The notes under the pieces are model-generated. The model was not told where the DNA came from, did not search any database, and saw only the letters and a list, made by a program, of their open reading frames with translations. Position numbers and translations under genes: made by a program. From Carnegiea gigantea (lineage: Eukaryota > Streptophyta > Magnoliopsida > Caryophyllales > Cactaceae), in NCBI GenBank assembly GCA_029747015.1, contig JAKOGI010000570.1, positions 1 to 64,000 on the forward strand: a stretch of 64,000 nucleotides of DNA. The letters run 5' to 3'. Positions 1 to 8,672 of this stretch are shown piece after piece. Every line of letters starts with the position of its first letter. Position 1 is the first letter of the stretch.

Positions 1-350
1 CCCTATATAAAGGGGGTCAAGTCTAGGATCTAAATAACTCCATATCTCCAGTACTCATATATACATTGAGAGGTAGAAGTACTTTGTGAGAGATTACAAT
101 AGAGAGGTTGTAATTCTGCTCTTAGATCAAATCACTGTATTGATTGTGATCGTGTTGTATTCTTCCTACTCATAGTGAATTGTTCTGGTGCTGTCGCCGT
201 CCGTGGTTTTTCCCGCATTGGGTTTTCCACGTTAAATTCCTGTGTTCTTGTTCTCTTCCTACTATTCTGTTGTTTTGTTGATTGAATTTCTGATTTTCTA
301 TTGCATCCTATCGCTTCCGCTATACTGTTACTCTGTTATTAATCCTAACA
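1..350 (+). repeat. Copia LTR 1 (5' part missing)
   Basis: This is the 3' part of a long terminal repeat cut by the window start. It holds a TATA box (ctatataaa, about position 3) and ends in CCTAACA, the inverse of the TGTTGGG that starts the third LTR. A tRNA-iMet primer binding site follows directly. Its sequence resembles LTR 3 (3888-4492) more than LTR 2 (1822-2417): LTRs 1 and 3 share an ATCTCC-containing stretch that LTR 2 lacks. Confidence 0.88.
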
Positions 351-352
351 AG

Positions 353-363
353 TGGTATCAGAG
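353..363 (+). promoter_or_regulatory. Primer binding site (tRNA-iMet), element 1
   Basis: TGGTATCAGAG, two bases after the LTR end, matches the 3' end of plant initiator methionine tRNA. This is the usual minus-strand primer site of plant Copia elements. The same site occurs at 2420-2430 but not after the third LTR, as expected for a 3' LTR. Confidence 0.9.
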
Positions 364-376
364 TTTTGGTTATAGG

Positions 377-1597
377 ATGTCTTCTATCATGAGGGTAGAT
401 ATTCAGAAGTTCGACGGAGAGATTAGTTTTAATCTCTGGAATGTGGAGATGAGAGCGGTTCTCATCCAGCACGAGTTGTGGAAGGTCCTGAAGGGACCTC
501 ATGTCAAACCCAAAAAGACAACAGATGAGCAATGGGGTGAAGAACAGAAGAAGCGGCGTGGGTCGCTGACGGAGGATGAATGGGAGGAACTGGAGCTGAA
601 AGCGGTTTCAGCCATACAGTTGTGCTTGGCACCACAGGTCCTGCGAGAGGTGCTTGATAAGACAACTGCGGTGGATCTTTGGGCTCGGCTGGAGGAACTC
701 TACATGACGGAGAGTCTCGCCAACAAGATCCATTTGAAGGAAAGGTTGTATACCTTTTGTATGGCTGAAGGTACCCCTGTCCAAAAGCATTTGAATGAGT
801 TTAACTCTATTCTGGTAGATTTGGAGAGTTTAGATGTGAAAGTTGAGGATGAGGATAAGGTTATTTTGCTTGTTGTGTCGTTACCCCCTTCTTATAAACA
901 CTTTAAGGAGATTATGCTATATAGTAATTCTAATACTATATCGTTTGAAAATGTTAAGTCAAACCTATTGTCTAAAGAGAAGTTTGATCTTGACATTCAT
1001 GCTGATTCTGCTGAGGGATTAGCAGTAGGGGGTACAGCAACTGAAAAGGGGAACGGTAATAGGAGTAAGAACCGTTCTAAGTCTAAAAATCCTCATGCTG
1101 AAAAGACCTGCAATTACTGTGGTAAATTGGGTCATATTATTGCTAACTGCTGGAAACTGCAAAAGAAGAAGGAGAAAGAGGAAGATAATTCTCAGGAGCC
1201 TGCTGAAACTTCATTTGCTGAATCTGATTCTGATGGTGACGTTCTGTTTGCTACCTCTACTGAAGGGGGGAGCGATTCTGATTGGATTCTCGATTCTGGG
1301 TGTACCTATCATATGTGTCCTCATAAGGACTGGTTTTCAACATATGATCCAGTTGACTCAACTGTTGTTCACATGGGCAATAATGCCCAATGTAATGTAA
1401 CTGGAATCGGTACTGTTAAAATCAAGACCCATGATGGTGTTGTCAGGACTTTATCGAATGTTCGTTGCGTTCCTGACTTGAAGCGTAACCTCATCTCGTT
1501 GGGCACCCTTGAATCTAAAGGGTGCAAATATTCAGCTGAAAGTGGAGTTCTGAAGGTCTCAAAGGACAGTAGGATTCTGCTGAAGGGTTTCAGGTAA
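377..1597 (+). pseudogene. Copia Gag-protease ORF, copy 1, with premature stop
   Basis: About 406 residues are read from the ATG 27 nt after the LTR, the same place as in copy 2. An upstream in-frame ATG at 242 lies in the LTR and is unlikely to be used. The order is a UBN2-type Gag domain, a basic linker, a CX2CX4HX4C zinc knuckle (CNYCGKLGHIIANC) and the start of a retroviral-type aspartic protease (WILDSG). A TAA at 1595-1597 replaces the CAA (Gln) found in copy 2, so the remaining codons up to about 1720 are no longer read. No integrase, reverse transcriptase or RNase H core follows. This is a non-autonomous element. Confidence 0.85.
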
Positions 1598-1722
1598 GGA
1601 GGCCTCTATGTCTTGCAGGCATCTACTGTCACAGGTTATATGAAGGAAAGTTCATATAAGTCATCTCCCAGAGCTAAGTTCAAGCATTGCTTGGACTTAG
1701 TTGGTATTCGCAGTATTTGAGC

Positions 1723-1769
1723 GCCCTTCGGGGCATTGCCCCTTGGGAGGGGTGTCACCCTTCGGGGTG
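1723..1769 (+). other. Three-hairpin cluster after the Gag ORF, element 1
   Basis: Three short inverted repeats lie in a row: GCCC-TTCG-GGGC, GCCCC-TTGGGA-GGGGT, and CACCC-TTCG-GGGTG. Two have the UUCG tetraloop typical of very stable RNA hairpins. The cluster sits between the former stop codon and the polypurine tract and is conserved at 3790-3835. Confidence 0.6.
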
Positions 1770-1821
1770 CGATGACGGAGTCAGAGAGCAGTGATTAGAG
1801 ATTTTGGTCCAAGGTAGAGAT

Positions 1822-2417
1822 TGCTGGGTTTTATGACCCAAAATCTCGAGTATCGGCACAAGGAGCCCATGCTGTACAGACACGGGCGTGCCAAGACGAA
1901 GAGCCGAAGATGGAGCAAACAGCAAAGTGGCACGGGGGTGTCGTGCCCCATGGCACGGTCGTGCCCCGGCTAATTTTTTGCCGCCTTGTTTTGGCGGCTA
2001 AGGTTTGGCGTTGAGGGTGTTTTCTCTACGGAGGTTAGGGTTTTTTTTCCAAGGGGGAAAACCCTACTGTTTAGACCCTATATAAAGAGGGTCAAGCCTA
2101 GGATCTAAATAACTCCAGTACTCATAAACACATTGAGAGGTAAAAGTAGTTTGCGAGAGATTACAATAGAGAGAGATTATAAGTCTGCTCTTAGATCGAA
2201 TCACTGAGTTGATTGTGATCGTGGTGTACTTTCCTGCTCATAGTGGATTGTTTTGGTGCTGTCGCCGTCCGTGGTTTTTTCCCACATTGGGTTTCCACGT
2301 TAAATTCCTGTGTTCTTGTTCTTTACTTATTATTCTGTTGTTTTGTTGGTTGAATTTCTGATTTCTATTGCATCCTATCGCTTCCGCTATACTGTTACTC
2401 TGCTATTAATCCTAACA
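1822..2417 (+). repeat. Copia LTR 2 (middle LTR)
   Basis: About 596 bp running from TGCTGGG to CCTAACA. It is preceded by a purine-rich tract (CCAAGGTAGAGATT, about 1809-1821) that would prime plus-strand synthesis, and followed by the tRNA-iMet primer site. A TATA box (ctatataaag) lies near 2079. It serves as 3' LTR of element 1 and 5' LTR of element 2. It differs from LTRs 1 and 3 by small indels and substitutions scattered along it. Confidence 0.88.
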
Positions 2418-2419
2418 AG

Positions 2420-2430
2420 TGGTATCAGAG
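2420..2430 (+). promoter_or_regulatory. Primer binding site (tRNA-iMet), element 2
   Basis: TGGTATCAGAG two bases after LTR 2, identical to the site at 353-363. Confidence 0.9.
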
Positions 2431-2443
2431 TTTTGGTTATAGG

Positions 2444-3787
2444 ATGTCTTCTATCATGAGGGTAGATATTCAGAAGTTCGACGGAGAGATTAGTTTTAAT
2501 CTCTGGAAGGTGCAGATGAGAGCGGTTCTCATCCAGCACGGGTTGTGGAAGGTCCTGAAGGGACCTCATGTCAAACCCAAAAAGACAACAGATGAGCAAT
2601 GGGCTGAAGAACAGAAGAAGCGGCGTGGGTCGCTGACGGAGGACGAATGGGAGGAACTGGAGCTGAAAGCGGTTTCAGCCATACAGTTGTGCTTGGCACC
2701 ACATGTCCTGCGAGAGGTGCTTGATAAGATAACTGCGGTGGATCTTTGGGCTCGGCTGGAGGAACTCTACATGACGAAGAGTCTCGCCAACAAGATCCGT
2801 TTGAAGGAAAGGTTGTATACCTTTCGTATGGCTGAAGGTACCCCTGTCCAAAAGCATTTGAATGAGTTTAACTCTATTCTTGTTGACTTGGAGAGTCTAG
2901 ATGTGAAAATTGAGGATGAAGATAAGGCTATTTTGCTTGTTGTATCGTTACCCCCTTCTTATAAACACTTTAAGGAGATTATGCTATATAGTAATTCTAA
3001 TACTATATCGTTTGAAGATGTTAAGTCAAACCTGTTGTCTAAGGAGAAGTTTGATCTTGACATTCATGCTGATTCTGCTGAGGGATTAGCAGTAAGGGGT
3101 ACAACAAATGAAAAGGGGAACGGTAATAGGAGTAAGAACCGTTCTAAGTCTAAAAATCCTCATGCTGGTAAAACCTGCAATTACTGTGGTAAATTGGGTC
3201 ATATTGTTGCTAACTGCTGGAAACTGCAAAAGAAGAAGGAGAAAGAGGAAGATAATTCTCAGGAGCCTGCTGAAGCTTCATTTGCTGAATCTGATTCTGA
3301 TGGTGACGTTCTGTTTGCTACCTCTACTGAAGGGGGGAGCGATTCTGATTGGATTCTTGATTCTGGATGTACCTATCATATGTGTCCTCACAAGGACTGG
3401 TTTTCAACATATGATCCAGTTGACTCAACTGTTGTTCACATGGGCAATAATGCCCAATGTAATGTAACTGGAATCGGTACTGTTAAAATCAAGACCCATG
3501 ATGGTGTTGTCAGGACTTTATCGAATGTTCGTCACGTTCCTGACTTGAAGCGTAACCTCATCTCGTTGGGCACCCTTGAATCCAAAGGGTGCAAATATTC
3601 AGCTGAAGGGGGAGTTCTGAAGGTCTCAAAGGACAGTAGGATTCTGCTGAAGGGTTTGAGGCAAGGAGGCCTCTATGTCTTGCAGGCATCTACTGTGACA
3701 GGTTATATGAAGGAAAGTTCATATAAGTCATCTCCCAGAGCTAAGTTCAAGCATTGCTTAGACTTAGTTGGTATTCGCAGTATTTGA
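2444..3787 (+). CDS. Copia Gag-protease fused to Pol C-terminus, copy 2 (intact ORF)
   Basis: 447 residues. The order is a UBN2/Gag domain (about 1-200), a basic Asn/Lys/Ser-rich linker, a zinc knuckle CNYCGKLGHIVANC, an acidic Ser-rich stretch, a protease start with the D-S-G triad (WILDSGCTYHM), a pre-integrase-like GGLYVLQASTVTG, and then abruptly AKFKHCLDLVGI. The last motif resembles the extreme C-terminus of Copia Pol, after RNase H. I infer an in-frame internal deletion that removed integrase, reverse transcriptase and RNase H. Copy 1 has the same junction, so the deleted form is probably the amplifying family. The product could make particles, while reverse transcription would need enzymes from an autonomous relative. 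Confidence 0.85.
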   Translation: MSSIMRVDIQKFDGEISFNLWKVQMRAVLIQHGLWKVLKGPHVKPKKTTDEQWAEEQKKRRGSLTEDEWEELELKAVSAIQLCLAPHVLREVLDKITAVDLWARLEELYMTKSLANKIRLKERLYTFRMAEGTPVQKHLNEFNSILVDLESLDVKIEDEDKAILLVVSLPPSYKHFKEIMLYSNSNTISFEDVKSNLLSKEKFDLDIHADSAEGLAVRGTTNEKGNGNRSKNRSKSKNPHAGKTCNYCGKLGHIVANCWKLQKKKEKEEDNSQEPAEASFAESDSDGDVLFATSTEGGSDSDWILDSGCTYHMCPHKDWFSTYDPVDSTVVHMGNNAQCNVTGIGTVKIKTHDGVVRTLSNVRHVPDLKRNLISLGTLESKGCKYSAEGGVLKVSKDSRILLKGLRQGGLYVLQASTVTGYMKESSYKSSPRAKFKHCLDLVGIRSI

Positions 3788-3789
3788 GC

Positions 3790-3835
3790 GCCCTTCGGGG
3801 CATTGCCCCTTGGAGGGGCGTCACCCTTCGGGGTG
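3790..3835 (+). other. Three-hairpin cluster after the Gag ORF, element 2
   Basis: It begins 2 nt after the TGA stop. The hairpins are GCCC-TTCG-GGGC (3790-3801), GCCCC-TTGGA-GGGGC (3805-3819) and CACCC-TTCG-GGGTG (3822-3835), all perfect stems. The cluster is also present in element 1. Role unknown. Confidence 0.6.
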
Positions 3836-3874
3836 CGATGACGGAGTCAGAGAGCAGTGATTGGAGATTTTGGT

Positions 3875-3887
3875 CCAAGGTGGAGAT
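3875..3887 (+). promoter_or_regulatory. Polypurine tract before LTR 3
   Basis: CCAAGGTGGAGATT directly precedes the TGTTGGG LTR start. It has the form and place of a Copia plus-strand primer. The copy at about 1809-1821 has GGTAGAG instead. Confidence 0.75.
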
Positions 3888-4492
3888 TGTTGGGTTTTAT
3901 GGCCCAAAATCTTCAGTATCAGCACGGGGAGCCCATGCTGCACAGACACGGGTGTGTCAAGACGAAGAGCCGAAGACGGAGCAAACAGCAAAGTGGCACG
4001 GGGGTGCCGTGCCACGTGGCACGGTCGTGCCCCGGCCAACTTTTTGCCGCCTTGTTTTGGCGGCTAGGGTTTGGCGTTGAGGGTGTTTTCTCTGCGGCGG
4101 CTAGGGTTTTTTTTCAAAGGGGGAAAACCCTACTGTTTAGACCATATATAAAGAAGGTGAGGCCTAGGATCTAAAATAACTCCAAATCTCCAGTACTCAT
4201 ACATACATTGAGAGGTAGAAGTACTTTGTGAGAGATTACAATAGAGAGGTTGTAATTCTGCTCTTAGATCAAATCACTGTGGTGATTGTGATCGTGTTGT
4301 ATTCTTCCTGCTCATAGTGAATTGTTTTGGTGCTGTCACCGTCCGTGGTTTTTCCCACATTGGGTTTTCCACGTTAAATTCCTGTGTTCTTGTTCTCTTC
4401 CTACTATTCTGTTGTTTTGTTGATTGAATTTCTGATTTTTTATTGCATCCTATCGCTTCCGCTATACTGTTACTCTGTTATTAATCCTAATA
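3888..4492 (+). repeat. Copia LTR 3 (3' LTR)
   Basis: About 605 bp from TGTTGGG to CCTAATA (the terminal CA has decayed to TA). It carries a TATA-like catatataaag near 4143 and, in U3, a perfect 18-bp palindrome at 4007-4024 centred on the G-box CACGTG. No primer site follows; unique spacer begins at 4493. The target-site duplication cannot be tested because the 5' boundary is outside the window. Confidence 0.88.
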
Positions 4493-5170
4493 AAAATATC
4501 TCATAATATTAGTGAAAGTACATACAATTCTAGGTGGACAACTTTTATTCACCTGTATTTGTCACATAAAAAGACTTTATAACACATGCACTTTTATGGC
4601 TTTTAAAAGCTTGCATGCTCTAATCAGTATGATAAATGAAGCGACCAGCACGTACAACTTTAAACAATGCAATGCAACCACAGTAAAAATTCGGTGCAAC
4701 AGTACTATATAAGCTTTTGATATTTCAAGTTTATATGGCGTCAATGAACTTTGGAGCAAACCCATGAAAAGTTTCAGACGAAGGAAGAATCAAAAGGCAT
4801 TAATTAGATGAAGTTGCATTTTGTCCTTAGCATTGTCAGCAAGTATATACATATGTAGTCTACGATTCCATTATTCCGAGCCTCACAAGAACAAAAACCG
4901 AAACAGCAGCTGGGTTTCACTATACTCATGAATGGTCTGTGTCCTACCTGTAGATTTGCTGGTGAATTATTACTGCACAATTTTACACCTTTTTTCCCCC
5001 CGGCCCGGGGACCTAGCTAAGGGACACTACTTCACAGTTCATACTTTACTGTCTTTAGTCTTTGTCACCACCTCATTGAGGAGTAATTAAGGAGGTTGAT
5101 CAGACAGGAAAAAAAAAATTAAAGTCTTTAATTACCTTGCTTGCCGTTCCATAAATAGCTAGATAGTAGT
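4493..5170. other. Intergenic, nothing recognised
   Basis: AT-rich spacer after the Copia dimer. Short open frames on both strands have no recognisable domain. Confidence 0.6.
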
Positions 5171-5588
5171 TAGAGGTGGAAAAATCTCACCTGACACGAA
5201 CACAACTTGAAGTTACTGAGAGAAACCAAACTGGTTTTGACCCGAAATCGACACGAGTTAACTGTTCACTGTAAAAACACGTTATTTTCAATTTTCAGCC
5301 AGTCTAAGCTATTTTCAAGACCCACAAGAAATTGACCCATTTATTAAATAGGTTTATTTGAAGGGGAGCCTTGGAGCAACGGTAAAGTTGTCTCCGTGTG
5401 ACCAAAAGGTCACGGGTTCGAGCCTTTGAATCAGCCACTGACAAAGTCAGGTTAGGTTGCCTACAATTCATCCCTTGAGGTAGGGCTCTTTCTCAGACCC
5501 TGCATGAACGTGAGATGTCTGTGCACTGGGCTGCTTTTTTTTTTTATAATTAAATAGGTTAATTCCACCGATCCATTTCCCAACTCTA
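5171..5588. mobile_element. TIR repeat (hAT-like MITE), copy A, split by a SINE
   Basis: It starts TAGAGGTGGAAA and ends CCCAACTCTA, so the ends are inverted repeats. The interior, with stretches such as CGAAATCGACACGA and CTATTTTCAAGAC, matches the copy at 6773-6984 on both sides of the inserted SINE. Starting with TA plus a G-rich end suggests a hAT-type MITE, but no clean 8-bp target duplication is seen. Confidence 0.6.
5363..5545 (+). mobile_element. Au-type tRNA-derived SINE
   Basis: It starts GGGGAGCCTTGG. There is an A-box-like segment (TGGAGCAACGG) near 5371 and a B box (GGTTCGAGC) at 5415-5423, both typical of an internal pol III promoter. The body, with GTGCACTGGGCTGC and a terminal T run (5535-5545), matches the Au SINE family of angiosperms as I remember it. 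A 12-bp direct repeat, ATTAAATAGGTT, flanks it at 5343-5354 and 5549-5560, eight bases from the SINE start on the left. Confidence 0.88.
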
Positions 5589-6772
5589 AATTAGTGTTAC
5601 CAGTACTGGACAGTGTATATTGACTTTTGCCTGCAAAAATGGAGGTCACATGCCACCTATCTACGTCCTTCATTGCGCTTGAATTTGGCCTAGCTGGTAT
5701 ACTAGTCATCAGGAGTTGTATTCTGGATGTTCTTTTCAGCCAAGAAGGGTCACTTTCTTATAAGTTATCATCCTCATTTCCCCTTCTACATATAGTTTTA
5801 GCTAGCTAGTTAGCTTTTATTTCTTGCAGGGTGGGCGTTTTGAGTTATTGAACCCTATGCTAAAGTAAGTAATTAAAGCTTACGATATGATTTATCAATG
5901 TATATTAAATTTAAGTAGGAGTATTTTCCGTTAATAGGATTTTAACTTCAAGTTTTTTGAATGAAGAAACCTTCAATTAAGAGAGCTCTACTCTCTTACA
6001 AGTCAATAATTGCTCAATATAACTTAACAGATAAAGGGATTATATTTTTCATATGTCTACTGTTGACATAAGTCTCGAATTTTGGGGGGTTCATCTTTTC
6101 TATTTCTTGCCTTTTTGTCTATTGTATTTCCTTATTCATCAAATCTTTTTTTTTCATTTATATGCTTGTTTTGTAAATTTTGAGAAAACAAAGTTATGTC
6201 TAAATCTTTGACATTTTACTATTAGTATGCTTTGAAAAGCAACACGTAGGACTTGATTTGAACTTCAAATTTTAAAGACTAAAAATCCTAATAAAATAAA
6301 TGGGTTCGTAAGTAACAATTCATCGATGTTTATTACTTCTGTTTTGAAAAAGAAATGAACCTAGAAGGACAAAATGAGACCAATGGAGAGCAATATTCAC
6401 TTGAAACTATCAAGGCTTATTTTTGTCCAATGCACCAAGTGACAAGCACTAACACAAGGTCTTACCCAAAAAAAAAAAAGATAAAAATAACTAACTAATC
6501 AAACTTTTTTTTTCCCCCCTTCCTTGTTTGGGGAAATGGAAGAGGGGAAGGAAGAATCAAAGTTGGTTGAGGAAGCAGCCGTCTACTAAGTAACACAAGT
6601 AAAAATCAGGACTGTAATAAATAAAAACATTATCCCGTAGTGAAAGCCATTTTTAATGGTCCAAAAACATTTTAGTAAAATGCCATTTTAGATGTTGACT
6701 TCCACAGTCTTGGCAAACTTCGGCATTTTCTTCTTGTCTTATCATCCTTACAGATTTGAGGACAATCATTTT
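5589..6772. other. Intergenic with a possible SINE fragment
   Basis: AT-rich spacer. Around 5930-6015 a stretch (TTCAAGTTTTTTGAATGAAG followed by GAGAGCTCTACTCTC) resembles the 3' half of the second SINE family seen at 22051, 27752, 45265, 46205 and 63352. Nothing else recognised. Confidence 0.45.
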
Positions 6773-6984
6773 TAGAGCTGGGAAAGCCTAACTTGAAGTT
6801 ATCGAAAGAAATATGAACTTGGCACGAACCGAACCGATTTCAATCCGGAATCGACACAATTTAACCGTTTAGTTTAAAAATACGTTCTTTCAATTTTGAG
6901 TAACTCTAAACTATTTTCAAGACTGATACGAAATTGACCTGTTTATCAAATGGGTCAACCCAAAAGACCTGTTACCCAACTCTA
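6773..6984. mobile_element. TIR repeat (hAT-like MITE), copy B
   Basis: About 212 bp, from TAGAGCTGGGAAA to CCCAACTCTA, with a 10-bp imperfect terminal inverted repeat. It is uninterrupted and shows the original form of the copy split by the SINE at 5171-5588. Confidence 0.55.
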
Positions 6985-7238
6985 GATTTGACCTTAGGTT
7001 GAAATTGATGAATTTGAGTAAATACTAGTTAAATTTAGATTATAAAGAACTTTGAAATTGTCTCTTTTATAGTGTACAAAAAATTGATAAGTAGTTTGGA
7101 ATTGATCTGAATATACTGAGATGATTTATTTGAATCATTCTGTTATAATGCCTATAACTAACTCAGTTTGTCTTGAATGAGTATGTGTAAGGTTGTTGAA
7201 ACTTCTCTGACCCCCCCCTCCAAAAGACATAATAAACG

Positions 7239-7850
7239 TTGATAGCTAATGTCGAACGGTGTATTAAATACAAACTCACAAATCCGCTCTATACACCAAT
7301 TTCAAACCAGTCAGGTGGCAATCGTAAGAAGACTTATTGGATAGCATGGAGAAAACTTCAAGGAGGATCCATTAAAATCAATTTTGATGGATCCAAAACA
7401 TTACAAAGAGCAGCAGAGGGGTTCATACGTCGTAATTGGGAAGGGAGATTTATTCAAAAAGCATCATTTTATTTAGGAACGGTGTCAGTTTTGGTAGCAG
7501 AAGTAACAGTAATGAGAAATGGCATCAGAGCAGCACTACAAGTAGGTTTCACAGATATCCATATCAAGGGAGACAACAAAATCTTTATCCAAGCGGTTTA
7601 GGGCCACATCCAAGTACCATGGGAAATCCAATTATTGATTCAGGATATTCACACTTACATCCAACATTGTAACAAAATTATTATCACACACATTTTTAGG
7701 CAATGTAATGGTGTAGCCGACTAATTAGCAGAATATGGTTTATCACTTCAGTCCACAATGGTGTTGAATGAGGTTTTACATAGGGACCTTTTTCGTATCC
7801 TCTATGAGAATAATCTAGGAAGAACCCTTGAGAGAAGGGCAAACTAGATT
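7239..7850 (+). pseudogene. Degenerate RNase H (RVT_3-like) domain remnant
   Basis: A first open stretch of 120 codons contains GGSIKINFDGS, the first beta strand and catalytic Asp of the RNase H-like domain found at the 3' end of plant LINEs, then FIRRNWEGRF and IHIKGDNKIFIQAV. After a stop, the same frame continues with matching segments (QCNGVAD, LAEYGLSL) broken by more stops. The family is usually a 3' LINE domain or a stand-alone descendant. No reverse transcriptase lies upstream, so this is a dead fragment. Confidence 0.6.
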
Positions 7851-7863
7851 GTATGCTTACCTT

Positions 7864-7868
<5 letters not shown>

Positions 7869-7896
<28 letters not shown>
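7869..7896. repeat. (TA)n microsatellite
   Basis: Uninterrupted TA dinucleotide run of about 28 bp. Confidence 0.95.
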
Positions 7897-7900
<4 letters not shown>

Positions 7901-8672
7901 GTTGATTCTTGGTAATTTTGGAGTTTTCCTTCTAATTTTATAGACAAGGCAAAATTTCAGATATATACTTAACTTAGATAGATTGCATAAGTTTATTCAT
8001 ACCAAGTTTATTTAGGTCAACTTTTTGGACCCTTTATAATTATTCTAGACCTCTTTAGCGCTAATTATATATATTTATGTTCGGGTTTTTTCTTTTTCTG
8101 GTACATACTTGGAGGATTTATTTAAGCTAAAAGATAGGACATCAACTTGCAGAAAAATGTACAAGTTTTGACATTAAGTCTCATCCAATTTCTCAAATCA
8201 AGAAAAAACTCAAAACTTGAATTTTAAGTTGTTATTGTCAACCAGTTCGTTGGAAAAATTGATACACAGTAGTAGATGACAACTTGCCCTCAGAGTTAAC
8301 AAGGAACCTTCCACTGGGCTGGCCTTTTCTCCATTTTGGGCTGGGCCGGTGGGCCAAAACACTAAATTCTTAGTGGACTGAACCGGGCCAACATAACCCG
8401 ACCCATGCAAAACACCAAGTCTAGGTCTTTTGAGTTTTGACCCATGGCTGTGTGCCTACTTCTGCAACGAGCACTCAAAGGTCTCAAACAGAGCTATCGA
8501 CGTACGAGCTAGTTTTTTGGGGGTTCAAGTTTAAATTGCTGGTTTCTCTTCCTTCTGGGCTGCAAGCAATTAGCAATTCGCCGCCGCCTCCTCCTCCGCC
8601 TCTGCCGCCGCAGCGAACACCACCCGCCGCCGCCACAACGCGACGACCACCTCTCTTTCTCAAGGCGGCGTG
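7897..8672. other. Intergenic and upstream region of the SDN gene
   Basis: AT-rich spacer passing into a GC-rich, Pro/Ala-codon-like CCGCC/CTCCTC tract at about 8580-8640. That tract is probably the 5' untranslated region of the gene starting at 8673. No clear TATA box. Confidence 0.5.

Noticed and set aside
1..4492. A complete autonomous Copia retrotransposon
   Set aside because: No integrase, reverse transcriptase or RNase H domain is present in any frame between the LTRs.
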